A DNA stretch of 64,000 bases from Dryomyza anilis. Its lineage: Eukaryota; Arthropoda; Insecta; Diptera; Dryomyzidae. The stretch lies in contig OX638130.1 in NCBI GenBank assembly GCA_951804985.1, positions 109,256,040 through 109,320,039 on the forward strand. The letters are read 5' to 3'. Below are positions 1 through 10,789 of the stretch, one piece after another. A model generated the notes under the pieces. It saw only the letters and a program-made list of their open reading frames with translations. It was not told where the DNA came from and searched no databases. Each line of letters starts with the position of its first letter. Within the stretch, counting starts at the first letter, position 1. Both the position numbers and the translations under genes were made by a program.

Positions 1-480
1 GCAGAAGTTGTCACCCAAGGAACTGAAAGAAACGCGTTGAAGACAAAGACTAAGGCATAAGAAAACTAATTGCAGTAAAAATGAATGCAAATATGTTTCT
101 TTTACAGATCTATGAAATTAAAAAACCTAAAAACTACAGAATATAGTAAAAATAAATGCGGATGAGTAGTTTTTTTACATATTTCTAGACGTTTAGATAA
201 GTACAAACTGATAAAAACAAAGTCAAAGGCATATGACAAAGAAATGCAGTAAATATAAATGCAGATCTGTTATTTACTACACATTTATGAAACAAATACA
301 GAATGTAGTTACATAAATCTGTATTTAAATTTTTACATATTATGATATTAAATAAATACTGAATATAGTAAAAATAAATGCAGTTGTAGTCATTTGTATA
401 CATATTACTGGTAGTTAAAATTAATACAAAATGTAATAATTTTTTAATACTAAAGTAGTAGAATTTGTTAGTACAAAAAA
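1..480 (-). repeat. Degenerate satellite, AT-rich (family S1), left copy
   Basis: Short phrases such as ATAGTAAAAATAAATGCAG and ACAGAATGTAGTT recur through this stretch at irregular spacing. Around 170-215 it contains a phrase (ACATATTTCTAGACGTTTAG) that matches, in reverse complement, the repeated phrase TTTAAACGTCCAGAATATGT at 18,049 onward. The two regions therefore look like copies of one degenerate satellite in opposite orientation. The left edge is cut by the window. No coding signal is visible. Confidence 0.5.
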
Positions 481-1530
481 CAATGTAATAAAAACAAATA
501 CATTTATTTTTGGGCGTAAATCAAATACATATGTATTTATTTTAAAGATATTTTTCGTTCTTTTTAAAAATAGTATTTTTTTCGGTGTATATTATTTTAC
601 ATTCTACTACTTCGATATTTTCTTTACCTTGTTAGCATACTTTAAGGATTTACGAGCAATATTTTGGCTGTTTTTTTTCTCTTTTTTTTTCTCTTTGTTT
701 TCTTCTTTTTTGTTTGCTTTTTCTTTTCTATATATTTGATGTTGAGAGCAAACATTGTGAAAAAGTGATAAATTTCAATTTGTGTGAAAATTAGGTTTAT
801 AAATTTCTTTTTTAAGTAAACTTTTTGCTATTTGTTTACATGCATATTTTAATATACTTTTTTAACAGTGGTTATATATTTTTTAATAGCTGTTTTTTAA
901 ATGCGAAATATACATTTTTGTATTTTTTATAATAAAAAACATTTGAAATACTAAAATAAATACATTTTATACAATTTAATGTGTGTTGTCTTATAATTGC
1001 GCAGAATTCGATTAAAATGCTTAAAATTAAATTGAAAAAATACTCCAAGACATACGTAGAGCAGCAGCGGAAGTGCAGACATTTGCCACAAGAACGAGTG
1101 CAAACGGCAAATAAGTGATATTAATGGACGCAGCACAACGGAAGTGAAATCCATTAGAGCATAAATGTACTTTTGCAATCTTTTCTTTTGCTCCCCCGTC
1201 ATTCTGCTGCGTTCGTCCCACATCTACTTTCACGGTGCAGCGCTTTAGCTGTGGTTCTTCTTTGAAACTGCTTCGTGGTAGCTTATTAACTTAGCCGTTA
1301 TAATTGCGGACCCGATGTAGGTCGTCGGGTCATAGTTGGGAATCGGGGGTGGGTGTTGAGCACTCAAGAAATTAGCAACTGTATGATTAGAGGCGCTTTG
1401 AGCATACTTTGCAATGTTCATAAATTTATGTTGTTATTTAAAAGTTGTGTTTTTAAATAGAGAAAACTTTAAAGTTTATAAAAATACAAATACATATTAC
1501 AGATAGAGTGATTTTTGTTTTTCTAAAAAA
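481..1530. other. Non-repetitive AT-rich spacer with a short GC-richer patch
   Basis: No gene or mobile element is recognised. Poly-T tracts lie at 660-730. A GC-richer patch at about 1,040-1,390 includes a short imperfect palindrome, CCCGATGTAGGTCGTCGGG, at 1,311-1,329. Both strands have short open frames here, but none has splice signals or protein-like composition. Confidence 0.4.
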
Positions 1531-1783
1531 ATTTTGCATACATATGGGCATGCAAAACAATTTATATTTTATGTTTTTACGACATTAATGTTGAAGTTAA
1601 TATTCATTTTGTAGAAAACGCTGGAAAAAGTATAAGACAAACAGCTAAAAAATTCAAAATTTTTGTGTTTATAAAAAATTGTTGCATACATATAGGCATA
1701 TATTTAATTACTTATGTTATTAAATATATAAAAATTTGAATTTTTATAATTTAGATATATTTGTATATTATTTGAAACTTGTA

Positions 1784-2117
1784 AAGGGTTTTTCAATAAG
1801 AGCGCTACAAAAGTTTGTTTTCAAGGGTTTTTTTAACAGGGACGCTACAAAAGTAGAGCGACAGGGACAGCAAACGACGCCATATTTCTTGCCGCTCTTT
1901 TGACATTTCTCTTCAGTAAGGTTTGCCATTTCATGATGGAAAGATATACGAGCCAACAACGAGTCGAAATTATTAAAATTTACTACCGAAATTCGAATTC
2001 GTATATCTTTCCATCATTACCTTACCGAAGAGAAATGTCAAATGAGCGGCAAGAAATATGGCGTCGTTTGCTGTTCCTGTCGCTCTACTTTTGTAGCGTA
2101 CCTGTTAAAAAACCCTT
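1784..2117 (+). mobile_element. Tc1/mariner-like MITE (family M1), copy 1, with transposase remnant
   Basis: The 334-bp element is bounded by AAGGGTTTTT and AAAAACCCTT and flanked by TA at 1782-1783 and 2118-2119, the Tc1/mariner target-site signature. Most of each half is inverted repeat: the left half around 1855-1945 pairs with the right half around 1995-2095. The left end carries two direct copies of a terminal motif (AAGGGTTTTT...CGCTACAAAAG, at 1784 and near 1823); the right end has only one. The short unpaired middle encodes the start of a transposase. Related copies lie at 59,411-59,714 (same structure) and 12,172-12,330 (right half only). Confidence 0.85.
1936..2001 (+). pseudogene. 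Truncated transposase N-terminus (HTH segment) inside the MITE
   Basis: The frame reads ERYTSQQRVEIIKIYYRNS after a methionine codon at 1936 (another ATG lies just upstream at 1933). This resembles the N-terminal helix-turn-helix segment found in insect Tc1/mariner-related transposases, where 'Q-R-V-E-I-I-x-x-Y-Y-x-N' is typical; the family assignment is from memory of that pattern. After about 22 codons the frame runs straight into the right inverted repeat, so the catalytic domain is entirely missing. The identical fragment is preserved at 59,524-59,589, showing that the deletion happened before the copies dispersed. Confidence 0.65.
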
Positions 2118-3875
2118 TATTTTAATCAAAGTAAACCTTAAGGTAATTATAAAATAAATATAAATTATAAATAAAGAGCTTTTGGTTTTGTAAAAACTTA
2201 TTGCATACACAAAGGCATGTAATATATAAGTTATGAAAATAAAAAATACAAATATTTAAGTTTTTAAAAATTTAAAGAGCAATTATGTTGAGTTCAAACA
2301 ATAATTGTAAATAAGGCTAAAAGTATATGAAAAACAATTGAAAATTACAAAACGTTAGCTTTTAATGTTTGCAAAAGGTTGTTGCATACATGTAGGCATA
2401 GAAATTATTACTTATGTTCAACTTTCATTAGAGAAATCCTTAAATTATGTGAAAAATAATTTAAAATTACAAATATAAAGTTTTTGTTTGTGCAAAAAAT
2501 TGTTGCATACATAAGGGCATGCAATATATAGTTTATATTCCTAAAAATAGACGTTGTTGTTCGTATTATTTTTATTACTTTTAATATTGATGTTAATGAT
2601 TTAGTTTAAAAGAAAACATAGCTAAAAAGATATAAAAAATATTTTGTTACATTAAAAATTATATTTTTAATGTTTTCAAAAACTTGTTGCATACATATAG
2701 GCATACAACAAAATACATATGTTATCAAGAAGAAACTTTGTTTTTTTTTCATGTTCTTTTAGAATTAATATTTAGTAAATGGTTAAATTAATCAAAGCGT
2801 AAAAAAAAGAAACGTCTAAAGGCAACATTTATAAAGTTTTAATTTTTCAAAAACTTTGTTGCATACACGTAGGTAAGCAATAAATTACTTCCAACCATAC
2901 AAAACAAACTTTGTACGTTAAACAATTTGTAAATGCATTCATATTTTAGTTAAAACTTAATTATAGCACAAAACAGTCAAATACAAAACACAAATTAAAA
3001 GTTTTTAGTTTTTGTAAAAAGTTCTAGCATACATACAGGCATGAATTAATTTTATATGATAAACTTTTTTTGTTTTTCCTATAATATTCAAGTTAAAACT
3101 ATAATTTTAAACAAAGTAGGTATTGCTAAAGTATATGAGAAAAAAAATTAAAACTACAAACAGCAAGTTTGTATTATAAATAAAAAGTTGTGGCATACAC
3201 ATAGGCATTAATTGAATTATTTCAGGTACGTTGTAGTTTTTGTATTTTTACTACATTAATGTACAAGGTAGCAGTTAAATTTACAGAGAGCAAATTAAAT
3301 AAACAAAAAAATATTTAAAATTGTTATATATTAAAAAAAGTTGTTGCATACACATAGGTAAGGCAATAAATTGGTTGTAACATTGGTACAAATTATTTGT
3401 ACTTTAAATAGTTATAATTTTTAAATAGCATTCAACATGAATTATATATAATATGAATTAAATTTGTAAAAATCACAAAAATAAAAATGACTACTTAAAA
3501 AAAATAATTGTTGCATACATGCAGGTGTTAAATTAGCAGACAATACATTTTTTAATCAATGTTTAAAATTAAATTTTTTTTGCATTTGTTTGTTTAAACA
3601 TTTATATAGTCTATGTTTGTTTGATGCAAAAAATTTAATAAATAAATATATAAAAATCTGCACGTATTTTTAAAAATTGTTGCATACTTTTATGCATCCC
3701 ACTATTAATCGCTTATGACATTCTAATTAAATTTGTCATGTGATATCATTATGTAGTGATCGTTAATCTAGCGACTTTTATTTTTTTAATATATTTTTTT
3801 AATTCTTTCACATAATTACTGGTGCTTTTTAATTTTAAATTTATTGCATTAATGTTGCATATTTATGGGCATAAC

Positions 3876-4342
3876 TGAAATGTGTTTAATGTGGCAATCA
3901 TTGTCATGCAAAGTGAATAAATCTTTATGAGCTCAGTTATTACACATTCGAATGCAATTATAAATATGCAATTAATGTTGTAGTTTTTTTCAACGACTTT
4001 TAAAAATGCATAATGTATACAAATTTGTTTTTTTGTGGTATAATGATCTATAACTTTTAACACCCTGTATATCAGGGTATGTTGCAGATACACCCTAACT
4101 GTTGAACAATTTTTTTCATGAAATTATCCAAGGAATCGGCTCATAAAATATTAACATCCCGAAGCAGACCACCCTGTATATTTTATATTGGTTGCAATTT
4201 TTTCGCATTGTAAAGTGAAGATCCCATTTCGAGATCTATGAGAGAATTATAGGGAAATTCTTGAGGTATTTAAAAAAAAAGTAAAAATTAAAAAATAAAA
4301 AGATATGCATTCCGCAAAAAAAAGTTTTTATTTTTTTACTGC
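3876..4342. other. AT-rich spacer with two CACCCTGTATAT motifs
   Basis: No gene is recognised. The phrase ACCCTGTATAT occurs at about 4062 and again near 4170, a motif often seen at the edges of old insect transposons. No terminal repeats could be paired confidently, so this may be a decayed transposon fragment. Confidence 0.3.
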
Positions 4343-4635
4343 ATAATAATAATAATAGTTTAGCACTACAGTCCTATAAGAACTTAGGCCGAGCTTTCTC
4401 ACCATTTTGAGCTGTGCGTGTTATATTTGTACTCAAAGTGGTGGGACCTACAGTTTATTGCCGAATCCGAACGGCGGGTGAGAGCTTTTGGTGGGTTTGC
4501 CATATACTGCCGAGAGGTAGCGCAGTATAGAAAAATGTTTCTATTAAAAGATATTGTTAGCCCCAGTCTAGGCTTGAACCGGGGACCTCTCGGCTCGCAG
4601 TCCAACGCACTAACCACTGAGCCACCGCTGCTACT
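4343..4635 (-). mobile_element. tRNA-derived SINE, copy 1
   Basis: Read on the minus strand, the element opens with a tRNA-like head containing an A box (GGCTCAGTGG) and a B box (GGTTCAAGCC), the internal RNA polymerase III promoter. It continues through a tRNA-unrelated body of about 200 bp and ends in an (ATT)n tail at 4343-4358. The body is strongly similar to the second copy at 26,659-26,973, including the stretch CCGCCGTTCGGATTCGGCAA. The tRNA head cannot fold into a proper acceptor or anticodon stem, so it is not a functional tRNA gene. Target-site duplications are ambiguous here. Confidence 0.8.
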
Positions 4636-6540
4636 ATATTTGAAAGTAAAAATGCATTATTTTTTAACTTTTGTAATGTAAGTTAAATTCCCAGAAAATG
4701 TTTATCAGAACTGCATCAACGGAATGTCACTATTCCCCCTACCGAAGTAGTGAAAATCTTTGAAATAACTACATTTCGTACAAAAAAACTAACCCATCCA
4801 TCATATATGACTAAATTTCAGCAAATTTTAAAGAAAATTGGAGAAATTATTTTTATTTGGGTCCACTTGAGATGAAATGCCCCAGATAAAGGTAGGACAG
4901 TTTTTATATGATTTTTGAATTTGTAGCATAGTGTAATTATATTTAAGTAGTAATTATGACTTAAAATTATGTTGGGTATATTATAAACTGTAATATATAA
5001 GTAACCATCTTTAAAATAAAATTAATTATATATTTTCTTCTCTTTTAGGTGAGTCTAAATTATGATTAACTGCAATTTGGTAACAGGTATTTAGTTCGTT
5101 GAGATTACAAACATTAAAAAATAAGTCTTTTTTCTATCATAAGTATGCTTTTATTTCAATTTATGTATTGGAATGATTAATAAAAAAAATCGAAACTACA
5201 AAATTGATCCACGAATTTCGAGAATAGCAAGCGAATAATTTAAATAGTACATTTTAATGCAATTATGTTGCGGATAATAAAAATATGTATTCTATTGAAC
5301 AAAAAAATATATGAGATGTGAAAAATGCTGAATTTCGATTTTTTAGGCCTTTTTCAGCCACTTTTAAGAATTTAAAAAATACAGTCCTAGTTTGATATTG
5401 GTTTGGTATAACGCTGGTTTTGTATAACGCCATCTACACCCTAAAATTCTCTTTAGCTTTTTTTATGATACAACATAGTAAAATTTATGGTGTTTACAAA
5501 ACTTTGATGGAATTAAAGCCCAGAAAACTATTTTACATAATAAATTCAACCAACAGCTGTCGTTCATAGAGCGTGTGTGTTTGTCTTAAAAATACATAAA
5601 ATAACTATTAAAACAAACAGATATAGTCAATAAAAACACTCGGGAAAACTGTTTTCTCTAAGATTATATAAGACTATTATAGATTAGGTTTAAGTGTGAT
5701 GTTTATAGAATTAAAAAAAAACTATAAACACTTTTCTAAAATTTGTTTAATTTAAATATTTAAAATATTCAAAAATAATAATTTATTTAAAGATCAAAAT
5801 GCATGCCATGTCAGAATATCTGCACACCCAGCTCACCTTTGCCCAGTCATTCTAAATCCCCCCAAATGTTAGACAAGCAATTTGTGGCTATAAATGTTGA
5901 TATAATTTTCAAAGTGTTTTTGTTGTTGCTCAATTATTGGTAGCGACCGACGGTGGCGCAGGTGGTGCAGCTGGTTGGTAGAGCAGCATTTATTTATTTT
6001 GGCACTTGTTGAAATTTTCAATGAGCTACTTAATCAGGTTCGTTATGCTTTTGGTTCTAATTTTTCTGTTTTTAGGCTTTAGTTTTTTGTTTTGTTTTTA
6101 TTTTGTAGTATTTGTTGTTGTTGTTGTCCTTGTTTATTTTCATTTTATTTTTATGGTATTTTTCAAAAGACTTAATATAAAAATATTTTGTATATATTTT
6201 CGACATATTTGATACACCTTGAGAGCATTAAGAGTTTTCAAATAGAAAATTTATAAGAATTGCTTGTTTAGCTTCTTCTTGTCCACTTTTTCCTCGTCTC
6301 TTTTTCTTCTATTTTCCACGTCTATAAATTATTAGTGGGGAAACTGTTCGATTAGACATATTTATTAATGACATGTTTATGACATTCATGTGTCTATTTT
6401 TATAGCCTACAATGTTGTGCAGTTGTTTTGGTTCTATTGAATTTTTCAAACAGTCTGTTGATTTTTTTCTCAGATATTTTTATGATATATTTTTGAAAAT
6501 TTTGTTGGTTTATGATTTTGAAAATTTTAATTTCGATGTA
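4636..6540. other. Unannotated AT-rich DNA
   Basis: I see no gene, RNA or complete mobile element. Small recognisable items are a direct repeat of a GTATAACGC phrase near 5405 and 5425, a GC-richer patch at 5,800-5,990, and a run of GTT/GTTGTT at 6,110-6,130. The open frame near 6,006-6,212 is a T-rich, phenylalanine/valine-only translation and is not credible as a protein. Confidence 0.35.
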
Positions 6541-6796
6541 TCGTCGTTGTAGTACGAAAAGTCACCAAATACATTTTCAAAATGCCAAATATTCATTTAC
6601 AAAAATCTTAATATATCTGTTAATTTTTAAACGATGATCTCTATTTTTTTACCACATGATAAGAAAATGTAAATCTATCAATTGATAATTCAACTTTAAA
6701 AATGCATCAATTACATTTTATAATATTAATCAACAAACTCGAAATTTAAGTTTTTCATAAAAATGTATTTGGTGACTTTTCGTTCTACAAAGACGA
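6541..6796 (+). mobile_element. MITE family M2, complete copy (256 bp)
   Basis: Terminal inverted repeats of about 37 bp with two mismatches begin TCGTCGTTGTAG and end CTACAAAGACGA. The element is flanked by TA at 6539-6540 and 6797-6798, consistent with a Tc1/mariner-type target-site duplication. The inner sequence is AT-rich and contains no coding capacity. A truncated relative lies inverted at 9,546-9,751. Confidence 0.85.
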
Positions 6797-7331
6797 TATT
6801 TTCTTTTTTATGAGGTATTTTTGTTTATTATTTTTATAATGTTAAAATAAGAAAATAAATAGTTTTATAATATTTGTTTTTTTTTTAGGAAAACGATGAG
6901 GGAGGTTGAGATAGGCAATACACACTTCGATGGATATTAAACGGTGACAAAGAATTCGAAAATTTTATCTCTCAAAAATCGAATAAATTGGCACCATCGT
7001 CTTCGTTAAACCTTTCTCTATTAACACTCGTAAAGATTTTCTTTTTGGATTTTAATTTATTCTGACTTTGACAAAAAATGTCAACGTAAAAATTGGAATA
7101 GAATATTTTGCGCATGATATTTTTTTATTTTTATAAATTAATATAATACAATTCTGCTATAAATAATCCAATTTATATATATTATATATGTTTTTGATCC
7201 TAACATTGGTATGCTATTTGGATTTCAACCATACTGCCAACCATATCAGACTTTTGTCTACCACCTTTCTTTCAGTCTATTACCTTATCCCTTATAATTG
7301 CCTGCCATTTCTCTGACTGCCATATAAGATC
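6797..7331. other. Unannotated AT-rich DNA
   Basis: No feature is recognised. There is a poly-T tract with AG at about 6,879-6,890, but no coding exon follows it. Confidence 0.35.
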
Positions 7332-7408
7332 TTTGTCTACCATATGTCTACCATATGTCTACCATTTGTCTATCATTTGTCTACCATTTGTCTACCATTT
7401 GTCTTCCA
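7332..7408 (+). repeat. 11-bp minisatellite, seven copies
   Basis: Seven consecutive 11-bp units of the form TTTGTCTACCA are seen with a few substitutions (TATGTCTACCA, TTTGTCTATCA, TTTGTCTTCCA). Neighbouring DNA to about 7,450 shares GTCTACCA and TGCCTTAT phrases, as does the region around 44,600-44,660. Confidence 0.9.
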
Positions 7409-8010
7409 GTTTATTGCCTTATTCCTTATTATTGCCTGTCATTTCTCTGCCAAATTTACATTCAGACTAAAGCTGGAAATAAGACAGATTTTGTTCACAT
7501 TTCCATATTTTTCTACCAGAAACTTTGCAAAAATATGTTTTCTAAATAAGTACTGCTTGTTTTGCCTGCCTGCCTGTTGTTTTACATTTTCCTGTATAAA
7601 ATTCTGTGAAATATAAATTGAAATAGAAAACTTGAAATATCCGATAACGTGAACCGCGTGTTTTAATTTCAAAGAATAAAAGTTTGTTTTCGATAAAATT
7701 TACTTTGTTTTCAACATTTCTATAAACTAGTTTGGCTCTAATTTATTTTGTTTGATTCAGACAAATTGTGTTTTTTTTCATTATTTATATTTGTGTGCTT
7801 TTAATTAGAAATCTCTCATTGGAAAATGTTTTGCAAATTAAATTTTGTTGTGCTTTATTTTGGTCTTTGAATACCAAACAGTGTTGGCGCACACATAAAA
7901 AGCATATATACTGCGGTCTTTATTAATTACGTCGCTTTGTATGCAAAACAAAAACTCAAAAGATTTCAAAAATATTTTTGCAACATATACATATATGTTT
8001 ATGTATACTG
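7409..8010. other. Unannotated AT-rich DNA
   Basis: Phrases at 7,410-7,600 (TGCCTTATT, CTGCCTGCCTG) resemble parts of 44,580-44,730, suggesting a shared decayed repeat. Otherwise nothing is recognised. Confidence 0.3.
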
Positions 8011-8714
8011 CACTCAGAAAAAAACATTTTAAATTATTAGTTTTTCAATAGAAAAACAATTATTTATACTATTCAATTTCGTCAATAGGAAGCGTACCAT
8101 TCATTCAATAATATTCAAACTGTTAACACAATTTTTTGTTATACCATAGATTTTATAATGTATTCTTTTAATTACAATAATAAAGACCCATAAAATATTT
8201 ATAACCGTTTTAACCATCTTCAGTTAATAACTAACTGCCACTTTAACTTAGAGTTACCCACAGGATATATGGAATTGAAACACTTAACTGGATATTGTGA
8301 AAACAGCCCTTAATGTTACTTATTAATTTTAAGGTATAGTCGAATTATTTTTTGTTAATAATTTATTAAAACAAAAATTGATTTTAGTTAATTTATTGTA
8401 TTTAAATGTCGAAATTAAAATCATTTTTAAAAAATTACACACAATGAAACAATAGTATTTATACTATTAATAATCGTTTTCATCATCTTCGGTTAAGCAC
8501 TAACTGCCACTTTAACTAAGAGTTACCCATAGAATATATGGAATTAAAACACTTAACTAGATATTGTGAAAAAGGCCATACAAGTAATAATATCGAAATA
8601 TTTAAATTAATGGTACTGAATCTTTCGAATAAGTACTATCAAGTAAATTAGTAAACTTTTGATTTAAAAAGACAAAACTATTGATATAACATAATACATT
8701 TTCTTCAGAGTGTT
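8011..8714. repeat. Possible TIR element with an internal direct repeat
   Basis: An imperfect inverted pair bounds the region: CACTCAGAAAAAAACATTTTA near 8,013 and, on the opposite strand at about 8,712, CACTCTGAAGAAAATGTATTA. Inside, a segment of about 110 bp occurs twice in direct orientation (about 8,198-8,308 and 8,467-8,578, offset 269 bp). It contains TAACTGCCACTTTAACT and GATATTGTGAAAA. No coding capacity is seen and target-site duplications are not clear. It could be a MITE with an internal duplication, or simply a decayed tandem repeat. Confidence 0.5.
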
Positions 8715-8739
8715 CTAATTGCACTATGGGGAATTTGCT

Positions 8740-8985
8740 ATATGAGCCATTCTACACCAAATCTAACATAAGAAGTTAAATTTTACATTTTACCCTGTCG
8801 ATTTCTATAAATTTGAGCATCTTATAAAGGGTATCGAGATTAAATTTTCTTGTAAATTTTTTCAACCCATATTTCCTGAGATACAGTGGTTGTAAAATAC
8901 AATAAAATGAACCAAAAATCATTTTAGTACGGTGGTTCACATTGAAATATCTCCTGCGCCGAAAAACGTTAAAAATAAAAGAAGA
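8740..8985 (+). repeat. Diverged dispersed repeat (family D1), copy 1
   Basis: Several phrases occur in the same order here and at 43,735-43,985: CATTCTACACCAAATC versus CATTCCAACACCAAATC, a TACAGTGGT block, then an 'AAAATG..CAAAA..ATCATTTT' block followed by GGTTCACATTGAAATAT versus TGTTCATATTGAAATAT. The shared order over about 240 bp indicates two diverged copies of one dispersed element of unknown class. Confidence 0.6.
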
Positions 8986-9049
8986 TTTTTGAAATCTTAA
9001 TTATTTTTTTTAAAAGTTAAATGCAGTTAAATAGCATTAAGAAAATTGT

Positions 9050-9540
9050 ACTAAGAAAATATTACTAAAAATTAGGAGTAAAATATAGTAGTAACAAAGT
9101 GATGAAAATATAAAAAAAATTAAAAATATTTATAAAAATTTGTAGTAAAAAATAGTAGTTAAAAAATAAGAAAAAAATATGAAAAAAACACAGAAAAAAT
9201 ATATAGTATTAAAATGAGTTGCAACAAAATGAATAAGAAAAGAGTACTAAAAATATTATTAAAAAATAGTAGTAAAAATAGTAGTTAAAAATAGTAGTAA
9301 AAAACAGTAGTATAAAGTTATAAGTAACAAAGCAATACTGAATAAAAATCTACAAAAATTTATTATAATGTATATTATTAAAAGGTGTTGCAAACATAGT
9401 AGTAAATAGAATAAAAATAACAACAGCATTAAAAAGTTTATGTAAAAGAAATAGAAGAAAAACATGTATAAAATTGAAATTAATAACAAAAAAAAAAATG
9501 CACAAAAAACTATAAAAAAAGAATAATATAAAAATAACAA
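9050..9540 (-). repeat. Low-complexity A-rich repeat of the AAAAATAGTAGT type
   Basis: TAGTAGTAAAAA and related phrases recur irregularly across about 490 bp with long A runs. The minus-strand open frame at 9,259-9,579 is just the phenylalanine/leucine-rich translation of this tract. Confidence 0.6.
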
Positions 9541-9545
9541 ATATT

Positions 9546-9751
9546 TCGTCGTTGTAGAACGAAAAGTCACCAAATACATTTTTATAAAAAAGTTTGTTGC
9601 TTAATATTATAAAAGATATTTTATGAATTTTTAAAATTGAAATATCAATTGATAGATTTACATTTTCTTATCATGTGGTAAAAAAATTAAGATCATCGAT
9701 TAAACATTGACAGATATATAAAGATTTTTGTAAATGAATATTTGGCATTTA
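9546..9751 (-). mobile_element. MITE family M2, truncated copy
   Basis: The sequence starts with the M2 terminus TCGTCGTTGTAGAACG and follows the reverse complement of the 6,541-6,796 copy through landmarks such as ATCAATTGATAGATTTACAT and AATGAATATTTGGCATTT. It then stops before the second terminal repeat. A clean TA is not present at the surviving end, so the flank has mutated or the element was rearranged. Confidence 0.8.
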
Positions 9752-10789
9752 TTGATTTGTACAACTGTGTGCTTCAGCTAATGCTCTTCAGAGTTGCGTT
9801 AAATATTATAAATTTCTGCAATTGCAAAGTATCATAGTAATCAACCGCCTCAATCGGTTTTTATTTAGTTTCTAATTATTTCTATTTGCCTTCGTATTTT
9901 TAGTTTTCAGAAGTAGCTTCGGATTATTTGATTTTAATTTCGAAATAATTTTTACTACTATTTCTTTCGTTCATTTTTTTTTTCCTTGATTAATGCACTG
10001 CTTTATATCATCATCATCTTCGTTTACAACTATTTCAATATCATCTAAATAGCGACTGTATGGATTATCAGCACTTTTGCTGCTTATTGAAGAAGGCGTT
10101 CTTAGATGTCCTTCATGCATGAAGGCGGAAACTTTCTTGCAAATATTTTTATTTTTTTTTATTTTTCTTGTCTGTGTTTGCAGTAGCTAGAAAAAATAAA
10201 ATAAGTTGAAACTACATATGTAATGAAATAGCAATAAATTGTTGAGATAAAAAAATAAGTGGGTTGGATGGAAACATTGAAAAAAAAAAGAAAATTAAAG
10301 AAAAAAAGAAATATAAGACTAATTAAAATAAAAGTGGAATAAGAAAAATAAATTAGACATTGGGACTCAAAACTGGCTAAGACTATGCTATGGCCTGTAA
10401 AGAATCTAATTTAAAATATTCCGACATATTCTCTAAAAATAGGTGCTATAATCTAGATGACATAAGCGATTTAAATATGGACTTTGCTAGTTTTGATTAA
10501 CAAATATGTAATTTTGGCCAATTTTGATGCACACTTTTATGTTCTGAATTTATAGAAATATGAAATATATTACTAAAACACATATTAATATTTATTTATT
10601 GGATAAATAAAATTACCCATAGGTACATAGAAAAATATGCACTAGGGCAATGATAATAAAGTACATTAAAAATCAAATATTATGTAAATAATATTGAAAT
10701 TGGAGCATTTTTATAAAAGATTATTCACTTCGCACTTACAATATATTTATTATAATTACAACTTTTTATGAATAAAAAATATATTTTTG
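9752..10789. other. Unannotated AT-rich DNA
   Basis: A mildly GC-richer patch at 10,010-10,140 is non-repetitive. No splice-bounded open frame or RNA gene was seen. Confidence 0.35.

Larger units (their letters stand above)
1534..3875 (+). repeat. Degenerate tandem array with a conserved TTGCATACA...AGGCAT core
   Basis: A core close to TTGCATACATATAGGCAT occurs at about 1534, 1682, 2201, 2382, 2503, 2687, 2859, 3025, 3191, 3344, 3511, 3680 and 3854. Spacing is mostly 150-184 bp, with one interval of 121. Sequence between cores is much more diverged, apart from an A/T-rich lead-in resembling TTTTTGTAAAAAGTTG just before the core. The 519-bp gap between the second and third cores contains a 334-bp MITE plus a TA duplication; subtracting it restores about 183 bp, so the MITE landed in a pre-existing array. 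Confidence 0.75.
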
